Position numbers and translations under genes: made by a program
Part shown: piece by piece, positions 24,151-36,838 of the stretch
Layout: each line of letters opens with the position of its first letter
Position numbering within the stretch: position 1 is the stretch's first letter
The notes under the pieces: generated by a model
Told to the model about the DNA's origin: nothing
Databases searched by the model: none
Seen by the model: the letters and a program-made list of their open reading frames with translations, nothing else
Assembly (NCBI RefSeq): GCF_000003605.2
Contig: NW_003129103.1
Coordinates: 1-44,447, forward strand
DNA length: 44,447 nt
DNA from: Saccoglossus kowalevskii
Taxonomy: Eukaryota; Hemichordata; Enteropneusta; Harrimaniidae
Reading direction: 5' to 3'

Positions 24151-27100
24151 AAGGATGATATGACTACACGAAATGACAGCAAAGGATGATATGACTGCAC
24201 GAAATGACAGCAAAGGATGATATGACTGCACGAAATGACAGCAAAGGATGATATGACTGCACGAAATGACAGCAAAGGATGCTATGACTGCACGAAATGA
24301 CAGCAAAGGATGATATGACTGCACGAAATGACAGCAAAGGATGATATGACTGCACGAAATGACAGCAAAGGATGATATGACTACACGAAATGACAGCAAA
24401 GGATGATATGACTGCACGAAATGACAGCAAAGGATGCTATGACTGCACCAAATGCCAGTAAAGGATGCTATGACTGCACGAAATGACAGCAAAGGATGAT
24501 ATGACTGCACGAAATGACAGCAAAGGATGATATGACTGCACGAAATGACAGCAAAGGATGATATGACTACACGAAATGACAGCAAAGGATGATATGACTA
24601 CATGAAATGACAGCAAAGGATGATATGACTGCACGAAATGACAGCAAAGGATGATATGACTGCACGAAATGACAGCAAAGGATGATATGACTGCACGAAA
24701 TGACAGCAAAGGATGATATGACTGCACGAAATGACAGCTAAGGATGATATGACTGCACGAAATGACAGCAAAGGATGATATGACTGCACGAAATGACAGC
24801 AAAGGATGATATGACTGCACGAAATGACAGCAAATGATGATATGACTGCACGAAATGACAGCAAAGGATGATATGACTGCACGAAATGACAGCAAAGGAT
24901 GATATGACTGCACGACATGACAGCAAAGGATGATATGACTGCACGACATGACAGTAAAGGATGATATGACTGCACGAAATGACAGCAAAGGATGATATGA
25001 CTGCACCAAATGCCAGCAAAGGATGATATGACTACACGAAATGACAGCAAAGGATGATATGACTGCACGAAATGACAGCAAAGGATGATATGACTGCACG
25101 AAATGACAGCAAAGGAAGATATGACTGCACGAAATGACAGCAAAGGATGATATGACAGCACGAAATGACAGCAAAGGATGCTATGACTGCACGAAATGAC
25201 AGCAAAGGATGATATGACTGCACGAAATGACAGCAAAGGATGATATGACTGCACGAAATGACAGCAAAGGATGATATGACTGCACGAAATGACAGCAAAG
25301 GATGATATGACTGCACGAAATGACAGCAAAGGATGATATGACTGCACGAAATGACAGCAAAGGATGATATGACTGCACGAAATGACAGCAAAGGATGATA
25401 TGACTGCACGAAATGACAGCAAAGGATGATATGACTGCACGAAATGACAGCAAAGGATGATATGACTGCACGAAATGACAGCAAAGGATGATATGACTGC
25501 ACGAAATGACAGCAAAGGATGATATGACTGCACGAAATGACAGCAAAGGATGATATGACTGCACGAAATGCCAGCAAAGGATGATATGACTGCACGAAAT
25601 GACAGCAAAGGATGATATGACTGCACGAAATGACAGCAAAGGATGATATGACTGCCCGAAATGACAGTAAAGGATGATATGACTGCACGAAATGACAGCA
25701 AAGGATGATATGACTGCACGAAATGACAGCAAAGGATGATATGACTGCACGGAATGACAGCAAAGGATGATATGACTACACGAAATGACAGCAAATGATG
25801 ACATGACTGCACGAAATGACAGCAAAGGATGCTATGACTGCACGAAATGACAGCAAAGGATGATATGACTGCACGAAATGACAGCAAAGGATGATATGAC
25901 TGCACGAAATGACAGCAAAGGATGATATGACTGCACGAAATGACAGCAAAGGATGATATGACTGCACGAAATGACAGCAAAGGATGATATGACTGCACGA
26001 AATGACAGCAAAGGATGATATGACTGCACGAAATGACAGCAAAGGATGATATGACTGCACGAAATGCCAGCAAAGGATGATATGACTGCACGAAATGACA
26101 GCAAATGATGATATGACTGCACGAAATGACAGCAAATGATGCTATGACTGCCCGAAATGACAGCAAAGGATGATATGACTGCACGAAATGACAGCAAAGG
26201 ATGATATGACTGCACGAAATGACAGCAAAGGATGATATGACTGCCCGATATGACAGCAAAGGATGATACGACTGCACGAAATGACAGCAAAGGATGCTAT
26301 GACTGCACCAAATGCCAGCAAAGGATGCTATGACTGCACGAAATGACAGCAAAGGATGATATGACTGCACGAAATGACAGCAAAGGATGAAATGACTGCA
26401 CGAAATGCCAGCAAAGGATGATATGACTGCACGAAATGACAGCAAAGGATGATATGACTGCACGAAATGACAGCAAAGGATGATATGACTGCACGAAATG
26501 ACAGCAAATGATGATATGACTGCACGAAATGACAGCAAAGGATGCTATGACTGCACGAAATGACAGCAAAGGATGATATGACTGCACGAAATGACAGCAA
26601 AGGATGATATGACTGCACGGCATGACAGCAAAGGATGATATGACTGCACGAAATGACAGCAAAGGATGATATGACTGCACGAAATGACAGCAAAGGATGA
26701 TATGACTGCACGAAATGACAGCAAAGGATGATATGACTGCACGAAATGACAGCAAAGGATGATATGACTGCACGAAATGACAGCAAAGGATGATATGACT
26801 GCACGAAATGACAGCAAAGGATGATATGACTGCACGAAATGACAGCAAAGGATGATATGACTGCACGAAATGACAGCAAAGGATGATATGACTGCACGAA
26901 ATGACAGACAGCAAAGGATGCTATGACTGCACGAAATGACAGCAAAGGATGATATGACTGCACGAAATAACAACAAAGGATGATATGACTGCACGAAATG
27001 ACAGCAAAGGATGATATGACTGCACGAAATGACAGCAAAGGATGATATGACTGCACGAAATGACAGCAAAGGATGATATGACTGCACCAAATGACAGCAA

Positions 27101-27601
27101 AGGATGATATGACTGCACGAAATGACAGCAAAGGATGATATGACTGCACGAAATGACAGCAAAGGATGATATGACTGCACGAAATGACAGCAAAGGATGA
27201 TATGACTGCACGAAATGACAGCAAAGGATGATATGACTGCACGAAATGACAGCAAAGGATGATATGACTGCACGAAATGACAGCAAAGGATGATATGACT
27301 GCACGAAATGACAGCAAAGGATGATATGACTGCACGAAATGACAGCAAAGGATGATATGACTGCACGAAATGACAGCAAAGGATGATATGACTGCACGAA
27401 ATGACAGCAAAGGATGATATGACTGCACGAAATGACAGCAAAGGATGATATGACTGCACGAAATGACAGCAAAGGATGATATGACTGCACGAAATGACAG
27501 CAAAGGATGATATGACTGCACGAAATGACAGCAAAGGATGATATGACTGCACGAAATGACAGCAAATGATGATATGACTGCACGACATGACAGCAAAGGA
27601 T
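24151..27601 (+). repeat. mixed satellite zone with two consensus runs
   Basis: Scattered A5C, A19C and G13A units; CACCAAATGCC near 24,136, 24,446, 25,003 and 26,306; GGAAGATATG near 25,115. Consensus runs occupy about 25,190-25,560 and 27,090-27,565. An irregular unit near 26,905 reads GACAGACAGC (+4 bp, register 8 to 12). No gene is visible. Confidence 0.87.
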
Positions 27602-27742
27602 GGTATGACTGCACGAAATGACAGCAAAGGATGATATGACTGCACGAAATGCCAGCACAGGATGATGTGACTGCACGAAATGACAGCAAAGGATGATATG
27701 ACTGCACGAAATGACAGCAAAGTATGATATGACTACACGAAA
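27602..27742 (+). repeat. 130-bp cassette, copy 5
   Basis: GGTATG at 27,602, GCCAGCACAGG at 27,651 and ACTACACG at 27,732. The unit before the last marker carries a private AGTATG substitution near 27,721. Confidence 0.9.
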
Positions 27743-27889
27743 TGACAGCAAAGGATGCTATGACTGCACGAAATGACAGCAAAGGATGATATGACTGCAC
27801 GAAATGACAGCAAAGGATGATATGACTGCACGAAATGACAGCAAAGGATGATATGACTGCACGAAATGACAGCAAAGGATGATATGACT

Positions 27890-28440
27890 GCACGAAATGC
27901 CAGCAAAGGATGATATGACAGTCTTCGAAATGACAGCAAAGGATGATATGACTGCACAAAATGACAGCAAAGGATGATATGACTGCACGAAATGACAGCA
28001 AAGGATGATATGACTGCACGAAATGACAGCAAAGGATGATATGACTGCACGAAATGACAGCAAAGGATGCTATGACTGCACGAAATGACAGCAAAGGATG
28101 ATATGACTGCACGAAATGACAGCAAAGGATGATATGACTGCACGAAATGACAGCAAAGGATGATATGACTGCACGAAATGACAGCAAAGGATGATATGAC
28201 TGCACGAAATAACAGCAAAGGATGATATGACTGTACGAAATGACAGCAAAGGATGCTATGACTGCACGAAATGACTGCAAAGGATGATATGACTGCACGA
28301 AATGACAGCAAAGGATGATATGACTGTACGAAATGACAGCAAAGGATGCTATGACTGCACCAAATGCCAGCAAAAGATGATATGACTACACGAAATGACA
28401 GCAAAGGATGCTATGACTGCACCAAATGCCAGCAAAGGAT
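27890..28440 (+). repeat. block duplicated 16,000 bp away (copy 1)
   Basis: CACAAAATG (in the unit at 27,951), GCTATG (28,069), ACTGTACG (about 28,231), GCTATG (28,254), ACTGTACG (about 28,324), then GCTATG/CACCAAATGCC with CAAAAGATG and ACTACACG, and a second GCTATG/CACCAAATGCC, match 43,951 to 44,440 at an offset of exactly 16,000. Near 27,920 this copy has GACAGTCTTCG where the other has GACAGCACG, a 2-bp gain (register 12 to 14). The CAAAAGATG double cassette also occurs near 34,175-34,265. Confidence 0.88.
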
Positions 28441-28660
28441 GCTATGACTGCACGAAATGACAGCAAAGGATGATATGACTGCATGAAATGACAGCAAAGG
28501 ATGATATGACTGCACGAAATGACAGCAAAGGATGATATGACTGCACGAAATGACAGCAAAGGATGCTATGACTGCACCAAATGCCAGCAAAGGATGATAT
28601 GACTACACGAAATGACAGCAAAGGATGCTATGACTGCACCAAATGCCAGCAAAGGATGCT
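28408..28660 (+). repeat. block duplicated from 10,434-10,686
   Basis: GCTATG/CACCAAATGCC, GCTATG, GCATGAAATG (28,481), GCTATG/CACCAAATGCC, ACTACACG and GCTATG/CACCAAATGCC (28,627) match 10,437 to 10,653 at an offset of 17,974. The first part also matches 34,240-34,320. Confidence 0.85.
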
Positions 28661-28699
28661 ATGACTGCACGAAATGACAGCAAAGGATGATATGACTGC

Positions 28700-28826
28700 A
28701 CGAAATGACAGCAAAGGGATGATATGACTGCACGAAATGACAGCAAAGGGATGATATGACTGCACGAAATGACAGCAAAGGAAGATATGACTACACGAAA
28801 TGACAGCAAAGGATACTATGACTGCA
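28700..28826 (+). repeat. two adjacent irregular units (+1 G each)
   Basis: CAAAGGGATGAT occurs at about 28,715 and again at about 28,747, each with one extra G (register 14 to 16). GGAAGATATGACTACACG follows near 28,781 and GGATACTATG near 28,811. Two identical one-base gains in neighbouring units suggest either a duplicated mutant unit or a calling error. Confidence 0.88.
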
Positions 28827-29577
28827 CGAAATGACAGCACAGGATGATATGACTGCACGAAATGACAGCAAAGGATGATATGACTGCACGAAATGACAGC
28901 AAAGGATGCTATGACTGCACGAAATGACAGCAAAGGATGATATGACTGCACGAAATGCCAGCAAAGGATGATATGACTGCACGAAATGACAGCAAAGGAT
29001 GATATGACTGCACGAAATGACAGCAAAGAATGATATGACTGCACGAAATGACAGCAATGGATGATATGACTGCACGAAATGACAGCAAAGGATGCTATGA
29101 CTGCACGAAATGACAGCAAAGGATGATATGACTGCACGAAATGACAGCAAGGGATGATATGACTGCACGAAATGACAGCAAAGGATGCTATGACTGCACG
29201 AAATAACAGCAAAGGATGATATGACTACACGAAATGACAGCAAAGGATGATATGACTGCACGAAATGACAGCAAAGGATGGTATGACTGCAAGAAATGAC
29301 AGCAAAGAATGATATGACTGCACGAAATGACAGCAAAGGATGATATGACTGCACGAAATGACAGCAAAGGATGCTATGACTGCACGAAATGACAGCAAGG
29401 GATGCTATGACTGCACGAAATGACAGCAAAGGATGATATGACTGCACGACATGACAGCAAAGGATGATATGACTGCACGAAATGACAGCAAAGGATGATA
29501 TGACTGCACGAAATGACTGCAGAAGATGATATGACTGCACGAAATGACAGCAAAGGATGATATGACTGCACGAAATG
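28827..29577 (+). repeat. block duplicated 12,487 bp away (copy 2); contains triplicated copy 3
   Basis: This is the counterpart of 16,340-17,090: CACAGG at 28,838, GCTATG at 28,908, GCC at 28,958, GAATG at 29,028, CAATGG at 29,055, CAAGGG at 29,148, GAATG at 29,307 and GCTATG at 29,373. CTGCAGAAGATG starts at 29,517, one unit closer than expected, so one unit was lost here or gained in the other copy. CAAGGG near 29,398 is private. Confidence 0.9.
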
Positions 29578-29807
29578 ACAGCAAAGGATGATATGACTGC
29601 ACGAAATGACAGTAAAGGATGATATGACTGCACGAAATGACAGCAAAGGATGATATGACTGCACGAAATGACAGCAAGGGATGATATGACTGAACGAAAT
29701 GACAGCAAAGGATGCTATGACTGCACGAAATAACAGCAAAGGATGATATGACTACACGAAATGACAGCAAAGGATGATATGACTGCACGAAATGACAGCA
29801 AAGGATG

Positions 29808-30185
29808 CTATGACTGCACGAAATGACAGCAAAGGATGATATGACTGCACGAAATGACAGCAAAGGATGCTATGACTGCACGAAATGACAGCAAAGGATG
29901 ATATGACTGCATGAAATGACAGCAAAGGATGATATGACTGCACGAAATGACAGCAAAGGATGCTATGACTGCACAAAATGACAGCAAAGGATGATATGAC
30001 TGCACGAAATGACAGCAAAGGATGCTATGACTGCACGAAATGACAGCAAAGGATGATATGACTGCATGAAATGACAGCAAAGGATGATATGACTGCACGA
30101 AATGACAGCAAAGGATGCTATGACTGCACAAAATGACAGCAAAGGATGATATGACTGCACGAAATGACAGCAAAGGATGCTATGA
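29808..30185 (+). repeat. five-unit (155-bp) block in tandem
   Basis: GCTATG at 29,869, 30,024 and 30,179; GCATG at 29,909 and 30,064; GCTATG with CACAAAATG at 29,962 and 30,117. Every marker repeats after exactly 155 bp, so this is a true higher-order repeat of five monomers in at least two complete tandem copies. Confidence 0.92.
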
Positions 30186-30409
30186 CTGCACGAAATGACA
30201 GCAAAGGATGATATGACTGCACGAAATGACAGCAAAGGGTGATATGACTGCACGAAATGCCAGCAAAGGATGCTATGACTGCACGAAATAACTGCAAATG
30301 ATGAAATGACTGCACGAAATGACAGCAAAGGATGATATGACTGCACGAAATGACAGCAAAGGATGATATGACTGTACGAAATGACAGCAAAGGATGATAT
30401 GACTGCACG
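30186..30409 (+). repeat. mixed satellite stretch
   Basis: AGGGTG near 30,237, GCC near 30,259, GCTATG near 30,273, then AAATAACTGCAAATGATGAAATG near 30,286-30,308, a dense combination of G22A, G31T and T6A changes. No gene is visible. Confidence 0.86.
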
Positions 30410-30630
30410 AAATAACAGCAAAGGATGATATGACTGCACGAAATGACAGCAAAGGATGAAATGACTGCACGAAATGACAGCAAAGGATGATATGACTGCA
30501 CGAAATGACAGCAAAGGATGATATGACTGCACAAAATGCCAGCAAAGGATGATATGACAGCACGAAATGACAGCAAAGGATGAAATGACTGCACAAAATG
30601 ACAGCAAAGGATGCTATGACTGCACCAAAT
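30410..30630 (+). repeat. block paired with 4,771-4,960
   Basis: This is the counterpart of the early block, one unit longer between its two GATGAAATG markers (30,458 and 30,582, 124 bp, versus 93 bp in the early copy). Confidence 0.82.
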
Positions 30631-32627
30631 GACAGCAAAGGATGATATGACTACACGAAATGACAGCAAAGGATGATATGACTGCACGAAATGACAGCAA
30701 AGGGTGATATGACTGCACGAAATGACAGCAAAGGATGATATGACTACACGAAATGACAGCAAAGGATGATATGACTGCACGAAATGACAGCAAAGGATGA
30801 TATGACTGCACGAAATGCCAGCAAAGGATGATATGACTGCACGAAATGCCAGCAAAGGATGATATGACTGCACGAAATGCCAGCAAAGGATGATATGACT
30901 GCACGAAATGACAGCAAAGGATGATATGACTGCACGAAATGACAGCAAAGGATGATATGACTGCACGAAATGACAGCAAATGATGATATGACTGCACGAA
31001 ATGACAGCAAAGGATGCTATGACTGCACGAAATGACAGCAAAGGATGATATGACTGCACGAAATGACAGCAAAGGATGATATGACTGCACGACATGACAG
31101 CAAAGGATGATATGACTGCACGAAATGACAGCAAAGGATGATATGACTGCACGAAATGACAGCAAAGGATGATATGACTGCACGAAATGACAGCAAAGGA
31201 TGATATGACTGCACAAAATGACAGCAAAGGATGATATGACTGCACGAAATGACAGCAAAGGATGATATGACTGCACGAAATGACAGCAAAGGATGATATG
31301 ACTGCACGAAATGACAGCAAAGGATGATATGACTGCACGAAATGACAGCAAAGGATGATATGACTGCACGAAATGACAGCAAAGGATGATATGACTGCAC
31401 GAAATGACAGCAAAAGATGATATGACTGCACGAAATGACAGCAAAGGATGATATGACTGCACGAAATGACAGCAAAGGATGATATGACTGCACGAAATGA
31501 CAGCAAAGGATGCTATGACTGCACGAAATGACAGCAAAGGATGATATGACTGCACGAAATGACAGCAAAGGATGATATGACTGCACGAAATGACAGCAAA
31601 GGATGATATGACTGCACGAAATGACAGCAAAGGATGATATGACTGCACGAAATGCCAGCAAAGGATGATATGACAGCACGAAATGACAGCAAAGGATGCT
31701 ATGACTGCACGAAATGACAGCAAAGGATGATATGACTGCACGACATGACAGCAAAGGATGATATGACTGCACGACATGACAGCAAAGGATGATATGACTG
31801 CACGAAATGACAGCAAAGGATGCTATGACTGCACCAAATGCCAGCAAAGGATGATATGACTACACGAAATGACAGCAAAGGATGATATGACTGCACGAAA
31901 TGACAGCAAAGGATGATATGACTGCACGAAATGACAGCAAAGGATGATATGACTGCACGAAATGACAGCAAAGGATGCTATGACTGCACGAAATGACAGC
32001 AAATGATGATATGACTGCACGAAATGACAGCAAAGGATGATATGACTGCACGAAATGACAGCAAAGGATGCTATAACTGCACGAAATGACAGCAAAGGAT
32101 GATATGACTGCACGAAATGACAGCAAAGGATGCTATGACTGCACGAAATGACAGCAAAGGATGATATGACTGCACGCAATGACAGCAAAGGATGCTATGA
32201 CTGCACGAAATGACAGCAAAGGATGATATGACTGCACGAAATGACAGCAAATGATGATATGACTGCACGAAATGACAGCAAAGGATGATATGACTGCACG
32301 AAATGACAGCAAAGGATGATATGACTGCACGAAATGACAGCAAAGGATGCTATGACTGCACGAAATGACAGCAAAGGATGCTATGACTGCACGAAATGAC
32401 AGCAAAGGATGATATGACTGCACAAAATGACAGCAAAGGATGATATGACTGCACGAAATGACAGCAAAGGATGCTATGACTGCACGAAATGACAGCAAAT
32501 GATGATATGACTTCACGAAATGACAGCAAAGGATGATATGACTGCACGAAATGACAGCAAAGGATGCTATGACTGCACGAAATGACAGCAAAGGATGATA
32601 TGACTGCACGAAATGACAGCAAAGGAT
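30631..32627 (+). repeat. mixed satellite zone
   Basis: Three successive GCC units lie near 30,818-30,880. A consensus-rich run extends from about 31,090 to 31,500. A four-unit A19C cassette lies at 31,698-31,870 (GCTATG at 31,698 and 31,822). Many A5C units follow to 32,628. No gene is visible. Confidence 0.87.
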
Positions 32628-32835
32628 GCTATGACTGCACGAAATGACAGCAAAGGATGATATGACTGCACGACATGACAGCAAAGGATGATATGACTGC
32701 ACGACATGACAGCAAAGGATGATATGACTGCACGACATGACAGCAAAGGATGATATGACTGCACGAAATGACAGCAAAGGATGCTATGACTGCACCAAAT
32801 GCCAGCAAAGGATGATATGACTACACGAAATGACA
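32628..32835 (+). repeat. 155-bp five-unit A19C cassette, copy 2
   Basis: GCTATG at 32,628, three CGACATG units, one consensus unit, GCTATG/CACCAAATGCC at 32,783 (155 bp later), then ACTACACG. It matches 14,654-14,860 in marker order. Confidence 0.88.
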
Positions 32836-32889
32836 GCAAAGGATGATATGACTGCACGAAATGACAGCAAAGGATGATATGACTGCACG

Positions 32890-32945
32890 AAATGACAGCA
32901 AAAGGATGATATGACTGCACGAAATGACAGCAAGGATGCTATGAC
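32890..32945 (+). repeat. paired compensating 1-bp irregularities
   Basis: GCAAAAGG (+1) at about 32,900 is followed 31 bp later by GCAAGGATG (-1) at about 32,932. The register is unchanged afterwards (16 mod 31). An extra and a missing A in adjacent units is what a homopolymer calling or alignment error would produce. Confidence 0.88.
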
Positions 32946-33030
32946 TGCATGAAATGACAGCAAAGGATGATATGACTGCACGAAATGACAGCAAATGATG
33001 ATATGACTGCACGAAATGACAGCAAAGGAT

Positions 33031-33170
33031 GGTATGACTGCACGAAATGACAGCAAAGGATGATATGACTGCACGAAATGCCAGCACAGGATGATATGAC
33101 TGCACGAAATGACAGCAAAGGATGATATGACTGCACGAAATGACAGCAAAGGATGATATGACTACACGAA
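33031..33170 (+). repeat. 130-bp cassette, copy 6
   Basis: GGTATG at 33,031, GCCAGCACAGG at 33,080 and ACTACACG at 33,161. Confidence 0.9.
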
Positions 33171-33313
33171 ATGACAGCAAAGGATGATATGACTGCACGA
33201 AATGACAGCAAAGGATGCTATGACTGCACGAAATGACAGCAAAGGATGATATGACTGCACGAAATGACAACAAAGGATGATATGACTGCACGAAATGACA
33301 GCAAAGGATGCTA

Positions 33314-34084
33314 TGACTGCACGAAATGACAGCAAAGGATGATATGACTGCACGAAATGACAGCAAAGGATGATATGACTGCACGAAATGACAGCAAAGG
33401 ATGATATGACTGCACGAAATGACAGCAAAGGATGATATGACTGCACGAAATGACAGCAAAGGATGATATGACTGCACGAAATGACAGCAAAGGATGATAT
33501 GACTGCACGAAATGACAGCAAAGGATGATATGACTGCACGAAATGACAGCAAAGGATGATATGACTGCACGAAATGACAGCAAAGGATGATATGACTGCA
33601 CGAAATGACAGCAAAGGATGATATGACTGCACGAAATGACAGCAAAGGATGATATGACTGCACGAAATGACAGCAAAGGATGATATGACTGCACGAAATG
33701 ACAGCAAAGGATGATATGACTGCACGAAATGACAGCAAAGGATGATATGACTGCACGAAATGACAGCAAAGGATGATATGACTGCACGAAATGACAGCAA
33801 AGGATGATATGACTGCACGAAATGACAGCAAAGGATGATATGACTGCACGAAATGACAGCAAAGGATGATATGACTGCACGAAATGACAGCAAAGGATGA
33901 TATGACTGCACGAAATGACAGCAAAGGATGATATGACTGCACGAAATGACAGCAAAGGATGATATGACTGCACGAAATGACAGCAAAGGATGATATGACT
34001 GCACGAAATGACAGCAAAGGATGATATGACTGCACGAAATGACAGCAAAGGATGATATGACTGCACGAAATGACAGCAAAGGAT
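33314..34084 (+). repeat. homogeneous run of about 25 identical units
   Basis: Between GCTATG at 33,310 and GATGAAATG near 34,085 I find only consensus units (about 771 bp). It is a third homogenised patch, similar in length to 2,899-3,672. Confidence 0.9.
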
Positions 34085-36567
34085 GAAATGACTGCACGAA
34101 ATGACAGCAAAGGATGATATGACTGCACGAAATGACAGCAAAGGATGATATGACTGTACGAAATGACAGCAAAGGATGCTATGACTGCACCAAATGCCAG
34201 CAAAAGATGATATGACTACACGAAATGACAGCAAAGGATGCTATGACTGCACCAAATGCCAGCAAAGGATGCTATGACTGCACGAAATGACAGCAAAGGA
34301 TGATATGACTGCATGAAATGACAGCAAAGGGTGATATGACTGCACGAAATGACAGCAAAGGATGAAATGACTGCACGAAATGACAGCAAAGGATGATATG
34401 ACTGCACGAAATGACAGCAAAGGATGATATGACTGCACGAAATGCCAGCAAAGGATGATATGACAGCACGAAATGACAGCAAAGGATGATATGACTGCAC
34501 GAAATGACAGCAAAGGGTGATATGACTGCACGAAATGACAGCAAAGGATGATATGACTCCACGAAATGACAGCAAAGGATGATATGACTGCACGAAATGA
34601 CAGCAAAGGATGATATGACTGCACGAAATGACAGCAAAGGATGATATGACTGCACGAAATGCCAGCAAAGGATGATATGACTGCACGAAATGCCAGCAAA
34701 GGATGATATGACTGCACGAAATGACAGCAAAGGATGATATGACTGCACGAAATGACAGCAAAGGATGATATGACTGCACGAAATGACAGCAAATGATGCT
34801 ATGACTGCACGAAATGACAGCAAAGGATGATATGACTGTATGAAATGACAGCAAAGGATGATATGACTGCACGAAATGACAGCAAAGGATGATATGACTG
34901 CACGAAATGACAGCAAAGGATGCTATGACTGCACCAAATGCCAGCAAAGGATGATATGACTACACGAAATGACAGCAAAGGATGCTATGACTGCACCAAA
35001 TGCCAGCAAAGGATGATATGACTGCGCGAAATGACAGCTAGCGATGATATGACTGCACGAATGACAGCAAAGGATGATATGACTGCACGAAATGACAGCA
35101 AAGGATGATATGACTGCACGAAATGACAGCAAAGGATGCTATGACTGCACGAAATGACAGCAAAGGATGATATGACTGCACGAAATGACAGCAAAGGATG
35201 ATATGACTGCACGAAATGACAGCAAAGGATGATATGACTGCACGAAATGACAGCAAATGATGATATGACTGCACGAAATGACAGCAAAGGATGATATGAC
35301 TGCACGAAATGACAGCAAAGGATGATATGACTGCACGAAATGACAGCAAAGGATGATATGACTGCACGAAATGACAGCAAAGGATGATATGACTGCACGA
35401 AATGACAGCAAAGGATGATATGACTGCACGAAATGACAGCAAAGGATGATATGACTGCACGAAATGACAGCAAAGGATGCTATGACTGTACGAAATGACA
35501 GCAAAGGATGCTATGACTGCACGAAATGACAGCAAAGGATGATATGACTGCACGAAATGACAGCAAAGGATGATATGACTGCACGAAATGACAGCAAAGG
35601 ATGATATGACTGCACGAAATGACAGCAAAGGATGATATGACTACACGAAATGACAGCAAAGGATGATATGACTGCACGAAATGCCAGCAAAGGATGCTAC
35701 GACTGCACGAAATGACAGCAAAGGATGATATGACTGCACGAAATGACAGCAAAGGATGATATGACTGCACGAAATGACAGCAAAGGATGATATGACTACA
35801 CGAAATGACAGCAAAGGATGATATGACTGCACGAAATGACAGCAAAGGATGATATGACTGCACGAAATGACAGCAAAGGATGATATGACTGCACGAAATG
35901 ACAGCAAAGGATGATATGACTGCACGACATGACAGCAAAGGAAGATATGACTGCACGACATGACAGCAAAGGATGATATGACTGCACGACATGACAGCAA
36001 AGGATGATATGACTGCACGAAATGACAGCAAAGGATGCTATGACTGCACCAAATGCCAGCAAAGGATGATATGACTACACGAAATGACAGCAAAGGATGA
36101 TATGACTGCACAAAATGACAGCAAAGGATGCTATGACTGCACGAAATGACAGCAAAGGATGATATGACTGCACGAAATGACAGCAAAGGATGATATGACT
36201 ACACAAAATGACAGCAAAGGATGATATGACTGCACGAAATGACAGCAAAGGATGATATGACTACACGAAATGACAGCAAAGGATGATATGACTGCACGAA
36301 ATGACAGCAAAGGATGATATAACTGCACGAAATGCCAGCACAGGATGATATGACTGCACGAAATGACAGCAAAGGATGATATGACTGCACGAAATGACAG
36401 CAAAGGATGATATGACTGTACGAAATGACAGCAAAAGGATGCTATGACTGCACGAAAATGACAGCAAAGGATGATATGACTGCACGAAATGACAGCAAAG
36501 GATGATATGACTGCACGAAATGACAGCAAAGGATGATATGACTGCACGAAATGACAGCAAAGGATGA
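34085..36567 (+). repeat. mixed satellite zone
   Basis: The double GCTATG/CACCAAATGCC cassette with CAAAAGATG lies near 34,175-34,265, followed by GCATGAAATG, AGGGTG, GATGAAATG, GCC and GACAGCACG. It recalls 11.2-11.9 kb. Near 35,025-35,065 a damaged unit reads CTGCGCGAAATGACAGC then TAGCGATG, and CACGAATGAC lacks one base (register 16 to 15). Three A19C units lie near 35,926-35,990. GCAAAAGG and CGAAAATGAC (+1 each) occur at about 36,434 and 36,457. No gene is visible. Confidence 0.87.
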
Positions 36568-36838
36568 TATGACTGCACGAAATGACAGCAAAGGATGCTA
36601 TGACTGCACGAAATGACAGCAAATGATGATATGACTGCACGAAATGACAGCAAATGATGATATGACTGCACGAAATGACAGCAAAGGATGCTATGACTGC
36701 ACGAAATGACAGCAAAGGATGATATGACTGCACGACATGACAGCAAAGGATGATATGACTGCACGACATGACAGCAAAGGATGATAAGACTGCACGACAT
36801 GACAGCAAAGGATGCTATGACTGCACCAAATGCCAGCA
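36568..36838 (+). repeat. block duplicated 12,688 bp away (copy 2)
   Basis: This is the counterpart of 23,880-24,150: GCTATG at 36,597 and 36,690, GATAAG at 36,783, and GCTATG/CACCAAATGCC at 36,814. The block starts about 110 bp after a pair of one-base insertions. Confidence 0.88.
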
